Positions 43,280 through 54,800 of a stretch of DNA of 64,000 nucleotides are shown here, one piece after another; position 1 is the stretch's first letter, and the number at the start of each line of letters is the position of its first letter. The DNA comes from Hysterangium stoloniferum (lineage: Eukaryota; Basidiomycota; Agaricomycetes; Hysterangiales; Hysterangiaceae). The position numbers were made by a program, and so were the translations under genes. Location of the stretch: NCBI GenBank assembly GCA_015178975.1, contig WHVD01000001.1, forward strand, positions 3,658,001-3,722,000. Reading direction: 5' to 3'. Below the pieces are notes generated by a model that was not told the origin of the DNA, searched no databases, and saw nothing but the letters and a program-made list of their open reading frames with translations.

Positions 43280-45110
43280 ATTGTACAATAGTATCCTAAA
43301 ATTAACCTGATTTTTACAATTTATTTCATATTTTTATCATTTATTTTGGGAGAGCTATCGAATTTCTACTGTTTATTCTTTTTTATCTAAATATCTTCTA
43401 AGTCGGCATCTGGCACTTATTGCGCAACGCATGGGAATATTCACAACAGTTGACACTCATCACAACTGGTGACACTCGTCACAACAAGTGACTGGTGTCA
43501 CAACAAGTGACTGGTGTCACAACAAGTGACTGGTGTCACAACAAGTGACTGGTGTCACAACAAGTGACTGGTGTCACAACAAGTGACTGGTGTCACAACA
43601 AGTGACTGGTGTCACAACAAGTGACTGGTGTCACAACAAGTGACTGGTGTCACAACAAGTGACTGGTGTCACAACAAGTGACTGGTGTCACAACAAGTGA
43701 CTGGTGTCACAACAAGTGACTGGTGTCACAACAAGTGACTGGTGTCACAACAAGTGACTGGTGTCACAACAAGTGACTGGTGTCACAACAAGTGACTGGT
43801 GTCACAACAAGTGACTGGTGTCACAACAAGTGACTGGTGTCACAACAAGTGACTGGTGTCACAACAAGTGACTGGTGTCACAACAAGTGACTGGTGTCAC
43901 AACAAGTGACTGGTGTCACAACAAGTGACTGATGTCACAACAAGTGACCGGTGCGACAAGTTGTCACAAACAGCTGAATAATAATAATGTCACACACATA
44001 TGGAAACATTGTGACATGCACGGGAAAAATTATGTAATCAGTGTGCCCACGAAAATCATCAACTTCATGACACACAAGAGCATTACATCAGCATATATGC
44101 TACAATGGAAAGTAGTAGAAACTCCTGGAATATTCCAGTAGATTCCAGGTAAAATAGCTAAAAATAGGTAAAACAAGTAGCTAGAACATTCTCCCATGTC
44201 TCAGATTTTACTGTATATAAGGAGCTCTGCTCCACCACTGGAATATAACTCAATTTAACCATCTTAACCAGCCACATCATCAGTGTGCCACTGCAGCAGC
44301 AGTTATATTCCACCCCTAGTTGGGCTGTTGGACAAATACATACATACAGTCACCTCTAGTTGAGCTGTTGACCTAAGCTAACTCAGAATCCTTTAACCAC
44401 CTCTAGTTGAGCTGTTGGTTATCAATCAATAATAAATAAATAAACATATCAACTGTTCCCTTTGCCACCTCTTAGTTGAGTAGCTGGCTATCCTTTATTA
44501 CTTATCCACCTCTAGTTGAGTTGTTGGTTATCAATTAAAGTAATAAACAATCTTGGTTATCATTGTTGAGATTAGGAATACATTTCTAATTTCTACCCGG
44601 GTTTTGGCATAAATAAATACTGAGAATATTCTTGCAAGATCCTTAAGACTACATTAAGATCCTGATAAGTTAGTATCACAGTAGACCCTGTAGGTTAGTG
44701 TAAATAAAGCATATATTAGCCAAATAGTGTTTTATTCTATATCTAATCTTTTGACCTGTTTATAAATATTTTACTGTTTGATAAATAGTATAAAATATAT
44801 ATAAACTAGCTAGAATTGAAGTCGAATCTAGTTTCAGAATCAGTGAATTGTTATTCATATTTTAGTAGTTGTTTTCACAGAAAAAGAACAGCTTGCAAAA
44901 GCAGCTCTCAAAACCTTCTTTGCAAAGTTGGGTGCATATATTCAAGTCAACTCTTGACTTCAGGGGTTCTAAGTCTATTCAGGCTGCCACTGATTAATAT
45001 CAAATACTGAAATTATTTTACCTTGCAGTGAATTGAGTATTTGCACATTTTGATAGAGCACTGGACTCCTTTTTCAGAAGATAGTATTAAAATAAGGCTA
45101 ATACATCACA
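43280..45110 (+). repeat. Solo LTR, long family L, copy 2 (5' truncated)
   Basis: Collinear with copies 1 and 3 from about 100 bp inside their left end to the right end ATACATCACA (45110). TATA box at 44214-44220, hairpin row at about 44310-44527. The left end and duplication are missing. The left flank is gypsy protease-linker sequence and the right flank a short RT-type piece (CTTACTAAAAACATC, 45111-45140) fused to gag sequence, so the surroundings were rearranged. Confidence 0.8.
43480..43954 (+). repeat. 19-bp VNTR in the U3 of LTR-L copy 2
   Basis: Twenty-five 19-bp units: 23 identical CACAACAAGTGACTGGTGT, then two variants. Each unit contains GTGAC-TGGT-GTCAC (spanning into the next unit), a 5-bp stem with a 4-base loop. 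It is an expansion of the GTGAC/GTCAC array common to the family. Confidence 0.95.
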
Positions 45111-46182
45111 CTTACTAAAAACATCCGCAAATCATGATATGGAAGCCAGTTTGTCCTTCAACAGGAATTCCATGGAGGAAGTCTTGGCTGTTTGACCTTT
45201 TGCAGAGTTTGCTTTCACCAACAAACATTCTGGAACTTGATGACCAGGTTTTCCACACAAGAGACAAAGGCTATTGTCCATACAATGTTGTCTTTCTTGT
45301 GGGGTTATGTAATTTGCCATTGGGTCCAAGCTTGCCTGTAAGGTCGGGTTTTCCGGTTTGCTTGCTGGACTGTTGATCTTTGTTGTTGTTGTTGTTATTG
45401 CTGTTATTGTTGTTGGAAGACTTTTTATCGTTCTTCCGATCAGATTGTGTGGAGTTTTGGTTGCTGGTAGACAGAGTGTTGTTGTTGGTTTTATTGGCCA
45501 TGGACCTGTTGACCTTGTCCGTGGAGGTCTTGCAGGCAACTTCTGCATGATGTTCCCAATAGTGTGCATCCACATTTTGAGCCTTGAGGCACATACAGGA
45601 CAGTGTTTTTGGCTTGCCATCTTCTACTTTTGAGACTTCGTCCTTAAGGTGGGATGGCAGACTGGCATAGAATTGGTAGTGGAGAGCAGGATTGCCCCAC
45701 TGACAATGAGCTGCAAGATGATTGAATTGTACAATATAGTCCATGATGTGCTATGTGTCCTTCATATGAAGATTAGTGAGACTATTCTTGGCTTCTCCGG
45801 TCAAGTCATACAGGCCAAAGTTGGTTTCTAGTTCCATAACAAAAGCATCCCAATCTTCAAGTCAAAGTGGCTCTTCCTTGGAAAGTGCACTAAAAGCCGG
45901 TTTGAACCATTTCAATGTGGATCCCAAGAAGTATGAAAGTGCATAATTGACTTTTCAGGAGTCCATGGAGAATGCAGAGGATCAATCATGAAAATTAAAA
46001 TGACATTGCATGAGCAAAGTGGAAAGTTTGTTGGGGTTGGAACCTGTGAAGGGTTCCGGAGCATTGACTTTTGACTGCAGAGGTTCTGGATCCTTCTTGC
46101 TGCCTCCTCCAAGCATGTGATTCATCAATCTCTCTAAAGTGATTGCTAACAACTCAGAGGTGGGATCCACAAGTGGCAGTCA
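45111..46182 (-). pseudogene. gypsy B gag, middle and nucleocapsid
   Basis: Minus strand: capsid part (MDYIVQFNHLAAHCQWGN, LHYQFYASLPSHLKDEV; 45620-45744), basic Asn/Lys/Ser linker and an intact zinc knuckle CLLCGKPGHQVPEC (about 45238-45280). Frame breaks near 45750-45900 and 45300. Upstream gag continues beyond the TR-GAG insertion at 47622-47863. Protease sequence is absent, replaced by the LTR-L rearrangement. Confidence 0.8.
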
Positions 46183-46303
46183 TGTTTGAAGATAGCGTAA
46201 GGAAAACGGACAAGGTTTTATTTACGATGACTAAGCTACTGTAAAGTATGAAATAGTCGAGCGTAAAATGCATCAATGGCTTGCAATACAACATATTCTA
46301 ACA
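46183..46303 (-). repeat. TR-GAG 3' LTR
   Basis: TGTTTGAAGATAG ... ATTCTAACA, 121 bp. On the minus strand it is preceded by AAAGTGGGCA, a short purine-rich tract. Confidence 0.9.
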
Positions 46304-46344
46304 TGCCCACTTTACAAGTCATTGAGGTGTGTAAGACCATACAC

Positions 46345-46510
46345 ACAAAAAACGAGAAATAAACCAATTTTAACACAAAAGATATTGCGCCCACTTGACG
46401 CAAAACCCATCCGAAAATTGACACAAAAACCTGCTGTGCCCACTAGATGCAGAATCTGCTTGAAAATTTTGAGAAACCCGCTGCGCCCACTAGACGCAAT
46501 ATCTATCTGG
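46345..46510 (-). repeat. Three ~50-bp repeats near the TR-GAG 3' end
   Basis: Each contains TGCGCCCACTAGACGCA or a close variant, with TGCG and CGCA able to pair across a 9-base loop. They lie between gag and the 3' LTR. Their role is unknown. Confidence 0.6.
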
Positions 46511-46639
46511 TACATTTGGCATTGAACTGAACCTCAGAGTATCCTCACTCCTAGAACGCATTCCCCCAACCTCCCAGATTACAAACAAATGCCGGACCTT
46601 GGAGCTCTACTCGCAACTCCTAGTCCACGCAATAATTTC

Positions 46640-47443
46640 AAGTGCGCAAAATATAAGCACTCATCCCTGCACTATCAGTGGGGATCTCCTGGTTTTCGGT
46701 AGGTAATCCACTTGAAGATGAAACAACCAGCCTCAGCATGGGACAAAAATGTGCAATGTGACCTTCACCGTTGCATCTATAGCAATTCTTCGGCTGTCAC
46801 ATATTTGGTGAGTTGACTTTCATTTTCATGGCAATTTGACTCTCATTTTCTTTCGGCCCTTTTAGATGGCTTTCTTCTTCTACCAGTGCCGTGGAAATTT
46901 TTTCAATGGTAAGTGATCCCACTCGTTGCATAAGAGCAGTTGCTACCGCACCAAATTCTGGAGCCAAACAATATATGAGGACATCTGGCACATCCTCATC
47001 ATGTAACTCAACTCCAATCGCTCGAAGCTGTGAAGCTGCGAAGCGAGAGTAAAAATGCCATGGACATATTCCATCACTGGCTTTTTGACATCATGCTGGT
47101 ACATATAGAGCTGGCATTTCAATGAAATCCGATTGGCCTGATTATTTGCCTGATGAATTTTCGCAAGTGCTTGCCATGCCTCTGGTCCAGTGGTGCAATC
47201 CCGAATATATGATTGTTGGCTTGATGCAATTGTCAATCCAATTGCCATGTAACCATCCTCCGAATACTTTGCCCAATCCAAATACTCCTTGCTATTCTCA
47301 TCCTTAGGTGCCTTTGTTCCACCATTAACAACACTCCATGATCCAGCACACTGCAAAACCATTGACAGTGAAAACTTCCATTCGTGGTAGTTATCACCTG
47401 AGAGTTTTGGGATACTCACAAGTAAGGCACTGATATTAGACAT
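46640..47443 (-). pseudogene. TR-GAG gag protein (UBN2/copia Gag type)
   Basis: Minus-strand start MSNISALLVSIPKLSGDNYHEW is the classic copia Gag start, followed by a tryptophan-rich capsid region (GPEAWQALAKIHQ, LKCQLYMYQHDVKKPVMEYV). A frameshift near 47000-47060 moves to DVPDVLIYCLAPEFG. A stop at about 46797-46799 (TGA, possibly from CGA) precedes a good zinc knuckle CYRCNGEGHIAHFC (about 46750-46795). The protein would coat element RNA. Ends near 46640. Confidence 0.82.
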
Positions 47444-47487
47444 AAGATGATGAGATGGTATTAGTGTGACTTTTAAAGCAACGGGGT

Positions 47488-47500
47488 GGGGCCCATAACC
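47488..47500 (-). promoter_or_regulatory. TR-GAG primer-binding site (half-tRNA iMet type)
   Basis: Immediately inside the 5' LTR the minus strand reads GGTTATGGGCCC. This is complementary, with one mismatch, to GGGCTCATAACC, the anticodon stem-loop region of initiator tRNA-Met, as in copia-like elements that prime with a half tRNA. Confidence 0.65.
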
Positions 47501-47621
47501 TGTTCGAAGACATCATAAGGAAAATGGACAAGGTTTTATTTACAATGACTAAGCTACTGTAAAGTACGAAATAGCCGAGTGTAAAATGCATCAATGACTT
47601 GCAATACAATGTATTCTAACA
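47501..47621 (-). repeat. TR-GAG 5' LTR
   Basis: TGTTCGAAGACAT ... ATTCTAACA, 121 bp, with AGTCA outside and the primer-binding site inside. Confidence 0.9.
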
Positions 47622-47863
47622 AGTCAGTCATTAGATGGGGGATTTTCAACACCTTTGCCCTTGTTGGGGGCCATGGACTCATCCTTGTTCTCACATTCAT
47701 CCGGGTTTTCCGGGACTTCTTCAATACAGGCTTCTCCCGTGGCATCCAGCTGGTTTGTGAGTGTCTGGCTGGTATACAAAGTAAGTGAGGAATAAAGAGT
47801 CGAAGGTCCAGGTAATGATTCCTGTATGTACATCTGCTTTTCTTCTTGGTGGCATATTGACAA
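47622..47863 (-). pseudogene. gypsy B gag N-terminus
   Basis: Minus-strand reading with PGPSTLYSSLTLYTSQTL and APNKGKGVENP matches the gypsy A gag start at 4661-4978. It is cut by the TR-GAG insertion at 47621 and begins about 25 bp inside LTR1 copy e. Confidence 0.8.
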
Positions 47864-47888
47864 TCTGTGAGTCTTAGTCAGAAAATAC

Positions 47889-48298
47889 TGTTAAGTTGCA
47901 TGTGGAGCTTATCAGAGGGTTTCTGGAGAAACCCATGGGAAAGCTGGTAGGACTTGGCTTCAGCTTATAGGCTGCACCCTCGTGCGATCATGTCGTCCAA
48001 TTTCAGGTGGGTGGACAGGAATCCTGGGGAGTCTGGGAGTAGTTGGTGGGTTGAGAGGTCAGATGGTTGACTTTGGGAATTCTGCAGAGGTTGACAGGTC
48101 GGGCGGTGATGAGTCAGAGGTCAAGTGATAGATGGGTCAGAGCCTGTGGGCTCCAATGAGGTAAATAGCAGTGTGTTTCAAAGAGGAGATTAGAGTGGAA
48201 AATATACTGAAATTACTGGGGAAAATCTAAGCTGATTTTCTGACTGGATTGTATGTGCAACATCTGCCAGACTATATAGACTGTGGAATGTATAACAT
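47889..48298 (-). repeat. LTR1 family, copy e, left part (5' LTR of gypsy B)
   Basis: TGTTAAGTTGC followed by the LTR1 pattern up to TATAACAT, where element E is inserted. The right part resumes at 56184. The joined length would be about 850 bp. Confidence 0.85.
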
Positions 48299-48599
48299 TG
48301 TCAGGGGACAATCTTAAGTTTTCCATTTTCTCTGACTCTCCTTAATATAGTTCATAAGTAAAGACTGAGAGGGGCACCTTGTTGTTATCACATTTTCAAA
48401 CTCAGCTGCACTTTTAGTTAGTCACCCGCTAGCCGAGGATTCCTTAGACTTTTCTCTTCGGATTTCCTCTGCTAGGTAAGTAATATTGTATTCTACATGT
48501 ATGTAATTAGACAGGTATAAACTCACTTCGGATTTCCTCTGCTAGGACCCCAACTCAGTCATAGTGCGAGTTAGTGCAGTCTAGAGAGTCGCCCTTACA
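48299..48599 (+). repeat. 5' LTR of chromovirus E
   Basis: TGTCAGGGGAC ... CGCCCTTACA, 301 bp. It contains a 21-bp direct repeat (48456-48476 and 48526-48546). It differs from the 3' LTR only at one dinucleotide (CA here, TG there). Confidence 0.95.
48476..48545 (+). other. Intron-like segment inside the LTR of E
   Basis: AG|GTAAGTAA at 48474-48483 and TGCTAG|GA at 48540-48547 bound a 70-bp segment. Both borders lie in copies of the same direct repeat (CTTCGGATTTCCTCTGCTAG). The 3' LTR has the same arrangement. Splicing is plausible but not shown. Confidence 0.4.
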
Positions 48600-48738
48600 G
48601 AAGAAAAGTCTCACATCGAGTGACTGAAATTACCGCCACTATTTTTCGAACCATATTCAAGATTGCAAGTTCAAACATTTATACAGATCTAATCGACTTC
48701 GAATTTACGCGCGGTTCCCTTCCCTCATTTTTACCATC

Positions 48739-51700
48739 ATGTCGGCTTCTATAACTGATCCTCACCAGGTGCTGGAACAGCACAGTAACGAGATTCGTGA
48801 ACTCCAAGCCTCCCAGAAGCAAAACACGGACTTGCTACAGCAAATCCTGCAGCAACTTACCGTACAGTCGCAACCACCAGCGAATCCTCCACAGCCGACA
48901 GCGTTACCTACGTTGATTCCTTCTGCTGCTTCGACGAACTCAGGTCTGAAGGTCCCACTCCCGAATGTGTATGATGGCGATCGATCTGGCGGACACACCT
49001 TTTACAATTCGTGTCTGTTATACATTAGCATGAACGGGTCGAAATTCCAAACGGACGAGACGAAGGTACAGTGGGTGGTGTCATTCATGAAAACTGGCCG
49101 AGCCACCATTTTTGCAAACCAGCTGTTATGTATTTCTAAGTTTTATCCAATTTTTAAACAATTTCCCCTAACAAATTGCGAAAACAAATATTCAAATGTA
49201 ATTATATTGCACCGAATAAATTGTACAATATTTGTTTGATTTATCTTGAATTTATACAATTTATTTTGTATTTTTATCTAATAAATTGAGCAAATTATTG
49301 AATTTCTACTTTTTATTCTTTTTTGATTAATATGTCGGCGACTCAGCGCTTATTCACAACGCGCGAGTAATCATGTGACATTCACATGATATTTCAAACT
49401 CCGACGCCGACAAAACGCGATTTGAAATACTCGCGCATTGTCAAGGCGAAATATATATATATTTTTATATTATTATAATAAAATATTATATTTATAACTA
49501 ACTAAAAGTAAATATAATAATTATATAATAATATAAAACCGGCCTGGCGTTTATTACACGGCGCGCGGGAAAATCGTCACAACGAGTGACAACCGTCATA
49601 ACAGGTGACAGTTGTCACAGGGGCGCGCGACGGTCACAGAGGCGCGCGACGGTCACAGAGGCGCGCGACGGTCACAAAGGCGCGCGACGGTCACACAGGC
49701 GCGCGACTGTCACAACACGTGACAGTCACAAGACGCGAAGGGTGTCATGCGCGCGCACAGGCGCGAGAACATTATGTCATCATATATGCTACTGCAACAA
49801 AAACAGGAAACTCTCTGGAACATTCCAGTGGCTTCCAATGGAACATTAGTTAATAGGTACTAATATTAGATAGAATATTGTAGAATATTCTATAAAATTC
49901 TACAATGTTACATTATGCCAAGAATATTCTATAGTGTCTTAGAAGTAGTTAGAACCTTCCACAATGCTCTAGAAAATTCTAAATGACATCACTCCTCCCA
50001 GAATGACATCATTAAATCTTCTAGAATCTTCTAAATGTCTCAGACTAAAATGTATATAAGGAGCTCAGCTCCAGCCTTGAATAAAAAATCAATCATATTA
50101 TCACATCAACCCACCACATCTGTGTGTGTCACTGCAGCAAGCAGGCTATTCCACCCCTATCTGGGCAGTTGGACATCTAATTCCACCTCTATCTGAGCTG
50201 TTGGAAACCCTTGCCACCTCTATCAGAGTTGTTGGCCCAATCAGATCCCTTGTCACCTCAATCTGAGCTGTTGACTGATCTGCTGTTCCCCTGTCACCTC
50301 AATCTGAGTTGTTGACTTTTGTTCCCCCTTGCCACTTCTTAATTGAATAGTTGGCTATCTTTTATATATTATTTCCACTTCAGTTAGAGTTGTTGGTTAT
50401 CAACTAATAATATATAAATAATCTCATACTATAGTCATCTCTTAATTGAGTACTGATTATTAGTTTTCCTTACATTGTTATTTGTAGTTTAAGACTTCAG
50501 TCACCTCTAGTTGAGTAATTTGACTGTTTATTACATTGCAAATAATCCCGTTCCTTTGTTCATTTATTGTGAATCAGTAAAGCATATTCACATAAACAAA
50601 TACTGAGAATATCCTTGCAGAATCCTTAAGACTACATTAAGATCCTGATAAGTTAATATCACAGTAGACCTTGTAGGTTAGTGTAAATAAAGCATATATT
50701 AGCCAAATAGTGTTTTATTCTATATCTAATCTTTTGACCCGTTTATAAATATTTTTACTGTTTGACAAATAGTATAAAATATATATAAACTAGCTAGCAT
50801 TGAAGTTAAATCTAGCTTCGGAATCAGTAAATTGTTATTCTTATTTTAGTAGTTGTTATCACAGAAAAAGAACAAGCTTGCACAAGCAGCTCTCAAAACC
50901 TTCTTTGCGAAGTTGGGTGCATATATTCAAGTAAACTCTTGACTTCAGGGGTTCTAAGTCTATTTAGGCTGCCACTGATTAATATCAAATACTTAAATTA
51001 TTTTACCTTGTAGTGAATTGAGTATTTGCACATTTTGATAGAGCATTGGACTCCTTTTTCGGAAAATAGTATTAAAATAAGGCTAATACATTACACCAGC
51101 TCATGAAGTCGTGGAGTCAAGGAGAGACAGTGCCTTTGTGGGAGACCTTCGCGCAGACATTTGAGCGTGAATTCTTTCCAGCTGATGAAGCAGCGACGGC
51201 CCGTATCAAACTAGAAGGAACGATGTACCATCAAGCCCAAAGAACCGTCGACGAGTACACTGACGAGTTTCGCGAACTCATTGACCTTGCGGGTTACAAG
51301 GATTCATTAGCTATCGTAATGAAATATCGACACGGCCTCTTACCGAATATCCAGACCCAGGTCGCGACAATGGAGAACCGCCCGAAGGACGACGACGAGC
51401 AAGGCTGGTACGACGCCACTTCCCGCTTCAACCGAAACTGAAATGCGAACGAAATCTTTCGTTCTGCAGGCGTCACCACGCGACTGGTCGCACTAAAATC
51501 CGCGGCCATTTCCTCGCATCGTACCCACGTCGCTCCCCCACGTCGTTCCCGCGTCGTTTACCCGTGTCGTTCCCCCCACATCCTACGCCGACTCTACCCT
51601 CCTCTAGGCCAATCGATGCGATGGACGTCGATGCAACCAAAGGCCGCGGCCTTCCTTCAACCCTCTGCTTCGAATGTCGTCAACCAGGTCACTTCAGTCG

Positions 51701-51896
51701 AGACTGCCCTCGTAAACTGCAGAGGATCCATTCATTACTCACCAGCCTTGATCAGGAAGGACAGGACATGGCGATGGATATCCTGCTTGCTGAAGCAGAT
51801 GTCCGAATTGCTTGTAGTAGGGTGGCTGAAGCTGATGATTCTCCGAGAGGGGCTGATCTACAGCCTGTTTCGGGTTTTCCCGACAGCAGCGAGTGA
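48739..51896 (+). pseudogene. Chromovirus E gag (split by LTR-L copy 3)
   Basis: ATG 48739 (MSASITDPHQVLEQ) opens a coiled-coil, Gln-rich N-terminus; the capsid part reads through ATIFANQL, is interrupted at 49123 by the LTR, and resumes at 51101 (MKSWSQGETVPLWETF; ARIKLEGTMYHQ; VDEYTDEFRELI). TGA at 51439-51441 and a frameshift precede the last part: MDVDAT and the zinc knuckle CFECRQPGHFSRDC (about 51660-51705). It ends at 51896 in a frame one base off from pol, which starts by overlapping at 51893. Gag would form the particle and bind RNA. Confidence 0.85.
49124..51095 (+). repeat. Solo LTR, long family L, copy 3
   Basis: TGTTATGTATTTC ... ATACATTACA, 1,972 bp, perfect CCAGC duplications (49119-49123 and 51096-51100). 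Removing it rejoins gag. CpG-rich GTGAC/GTCAC array with GCGCGCGACGGTCAC units at 49575-49750, TATA at 50053-50060, hairpin row at 50151-50533, plus an extra AT-rich block near 49440-49545. The CpG content suggests the youngest of the three copies. Confidence 0.9.
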
Positions 51897-54800
51897 AGGG
51901 TATGCCCTCGCTGCCACTTTCAAATAGATTCAGTGTTCTCTCAGTTGATGATGTATGTACAGTTAATACATCTGAAGTTGAACCTCCATTGAGTGAGGAC
52001 ACTGGAATTCAAGTCATACCTAACCCACCCAAGCCCTCTTCAGTCCATTCACATCGTGGAAGGCCAGTTTGGGAACATTGTCTTCCAAAATCTTTTATTA
52101 TTGCCTCAACTGCCACTGCCAAATCATTACACCTAAAGGTTGAGCTCCAAACAACTGACACTGGTCTCCTCCGATCGACTCGTGCATTGGTTGACTGTGG
52201 TGCTACTGGTTTGTCCATTGACCAGGACTATGTGCATGAAAATGGCATTGCCACACGATCACTCCTTTACCCAATCCATGTGTACAATGTAGATGGGACA
52301 CCCAATGAAGCAGGTTCAATCACTGAAGTTGCTGAACTGGTCCTCCATTACAAGGACCACTCAGAGAAGGCACTATTTGCAGTCACCAAGCTTGGGAAGG
52401 AATCCCTTTTGCTTGGCTATACCTGGCTTCGGGATCACAATCCTGAGATAAATTGGCAGACACAAGAAGTCAAGATGACTCGTTGCAACCCACACTGTAA
52501 ATAGTGTAAAATATCAACCCTCCGGGCACGTGAAGAGATCAGATGTTTACAAGCTTGCAGAGATGCCCCAGCCCCAACCTTCATATTGGAGGAAATAGAA
52601 GAGCCAATTCCTGACTTGCTACCTGATCAGTCTGATGAGGTGGAGGACCAAATGGATGACTCAATTGAAGATGGAGATCGGGTATTTGTCACAGTGATGC
52701 ACCCAGAATTGACTCCAAGTCAGATTCGAGCATCTGCTACAGTGTCTCAGAGATTAGCAGAGGCTAGTGCAAGGTTCAACGCACCGAGTCCAAAAGGTTT
52801 CCGACATGTTGTCCCAGAGTATCTCCACACCTTTGAAGATGTGTTTTCTAAGGAGTCATTTGATTCACTACCAGATCGAAAGCCTTGGGACCATGCAATT
52901 GAACTAATCCCTGATGCAAAATCAACTAATTGCAAGGTCTACCCTATGTCCCTCAATGAGCAGACAGAGCTGGATATCTTTATTGCTGAAAACTTGGCAA
53001 CCGGTCGGATACGTCCTTCTAAGTCACCCATGGCATCCCCAGTTTTCTTCATCAAGAAGAAGGATGGCTCCCTTCGACTTGTCCAAGATTATCGTATACT
53101 GAATATCCAAACCATAAAAAATCGATATCCACTCCCACTCATTTCAGAGCTGGTAAATTGATTGAAAGGGGCACGGTATTTCACAAAGCTTGATGTTAGA
53201 TGGGGCTACAACAATGTTCGCATAAAAGAAGGGGATGAGTGGAAGGCTGCCTTCTGAACAAATAGAGGGTTGTTTGAACCCTTAGTCATGTTTTTCGGTC
53301 TCACTAACAGCCCAGCAACCTTCCAGACTATGATGAATGATATCTTCCGGGATTTGATTGCTGAAGGAGTCGTATGTGTCTACCTGGATGACATCCTCAT
53401 CTTTACCAAGACACTTGAGGAACATCGCCGTGTCCTATTACTGGTCCTTGAGCGTCTTTGTGAGTATAAACTCTATCTTAAGCCAGAGAAATGTGAGTTC
53501 GAAAGAACGAAGATTGAATACCTGGGCCTAGTCATATCTGAAAACCAAGCAGAGATGGACCCAATTAAGGTGTCAGGTGTGCGTGATTGGCCCACTCCAA
53601 CTAGCCGGAAAGAGGTACAAGCCTTCCTTGGGTTTACCAACTTCTATAGGCGATTTATAGCGGATTTCTCCCACCATGCACGACCACTGTTTGACCTCAC
53701 AAAAAAGGAATCAGCTTGGAGGTGGACTATAACAGAGGACCAAGCTTTCCTTTTCCTCAAGAATCTGGTTACAAATGCACCGATTCTGACAATGCCCGAT
53801 GACTCAAAACCATTTCGAGTTGAAGCTGACTCATCACACTATGCCACTGGAGCAGTCCTCTCACAACAGCTGGATGATGGAAAGTGGCATCCTGTTGCCT
53901 TTTACTCAAAAAGCCTATTGAACGCAATTATGAGATCCATGACAAAGAGATGCTTGCAGTGATCCGTGCCTTTGATGAGTGGAGACATTTCCTAGAGGGG
54001 GCATGACACTCAGTGGAGGTGTGGACTGACCACAAAAACCTGGAGTACTTCATGTCTTCAAAGAAGTTAAATTGAAGACAGGCCAGATGGTTCCTGTTCC
54101 TGGCACGTTTTGATTTCCAACTGCACCACTGACCAGGACGCTCGATGGGCAAAACTGATGCACTCTCTCGCCAGCCTGACCATGGCTCTGGTGAGGGTGA
54201 CAACTCAGACATAACCCTACTTAAACCAGAGTTTTTTGCAATTCGAGCCATGGATGTGTCAATACATGGGCCAGAACGTGAATTTCTCACTGCTATTCAT
54301 CAAGGAAATGAGAAGGGTGAACAGGAGGAAGCAGTGATCACAGCAGTGAAGGAGCTCCGAAAATCTGGTGGCCGATCCATCAGATTAATGGAATGGTCAG
54401 AAGAGGATGGACTGGTATTGTATCGGGGAAAAATATACGTACCAACTGACCCAGAACTGAGGCGTAGAATTGTGGAACAGCATCATGACTCTCGGGTTGC
54501 TGGCCATGCAGGACGATGGAAGACCTTAGAGCTGATCAGTCGCAACTTTTGGTGGCCAGGTATATCACGATATATAGGGCAGTATGTCAAGACTTGTGAC
54601 ATTTGTATGCGCACCAAGTTCCAACGTCGAATGCCAATTGGGGAATTACACCCGAATGCCACACCAGAAGATCGATGGGATACAACTAGTGTTGACTTCA
54701 TAGTTGACCTACCTGAATCCCAAGGGTACGATTCAGTGATGGTGATTGTAGATCTCATGACAAAGCGTGGACACTTCCTACCTACACATAAGACTGTTGA

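Larger units (their letters stand above)
46183..47621 (-). mobile_element. Complete TR-GAG element (gag-only, copia-type)
   Basis: Two 121-bp LTRs (46183-46303 and 47501-47621), perfect AGTCA duplications (46178-46182 and 47622-47626), a primer-binding site and one gag-like gene in 1,439 bp. No protease, integrase, RT or RNase H. The LTRs differ at about 13 of 121 positions, nearly all transitions, so it is old. It must have relied on enzymes of an autonomous copia. It is inserted in gypsy B gag. Confidence 0.9.

Noticed and set aside
43480-43954. CRISPR-like regular array
   Set aside because: Units are directly abutting with no unique spacers; it is a 19-bp minisatellite in a eukaryotic LTR.
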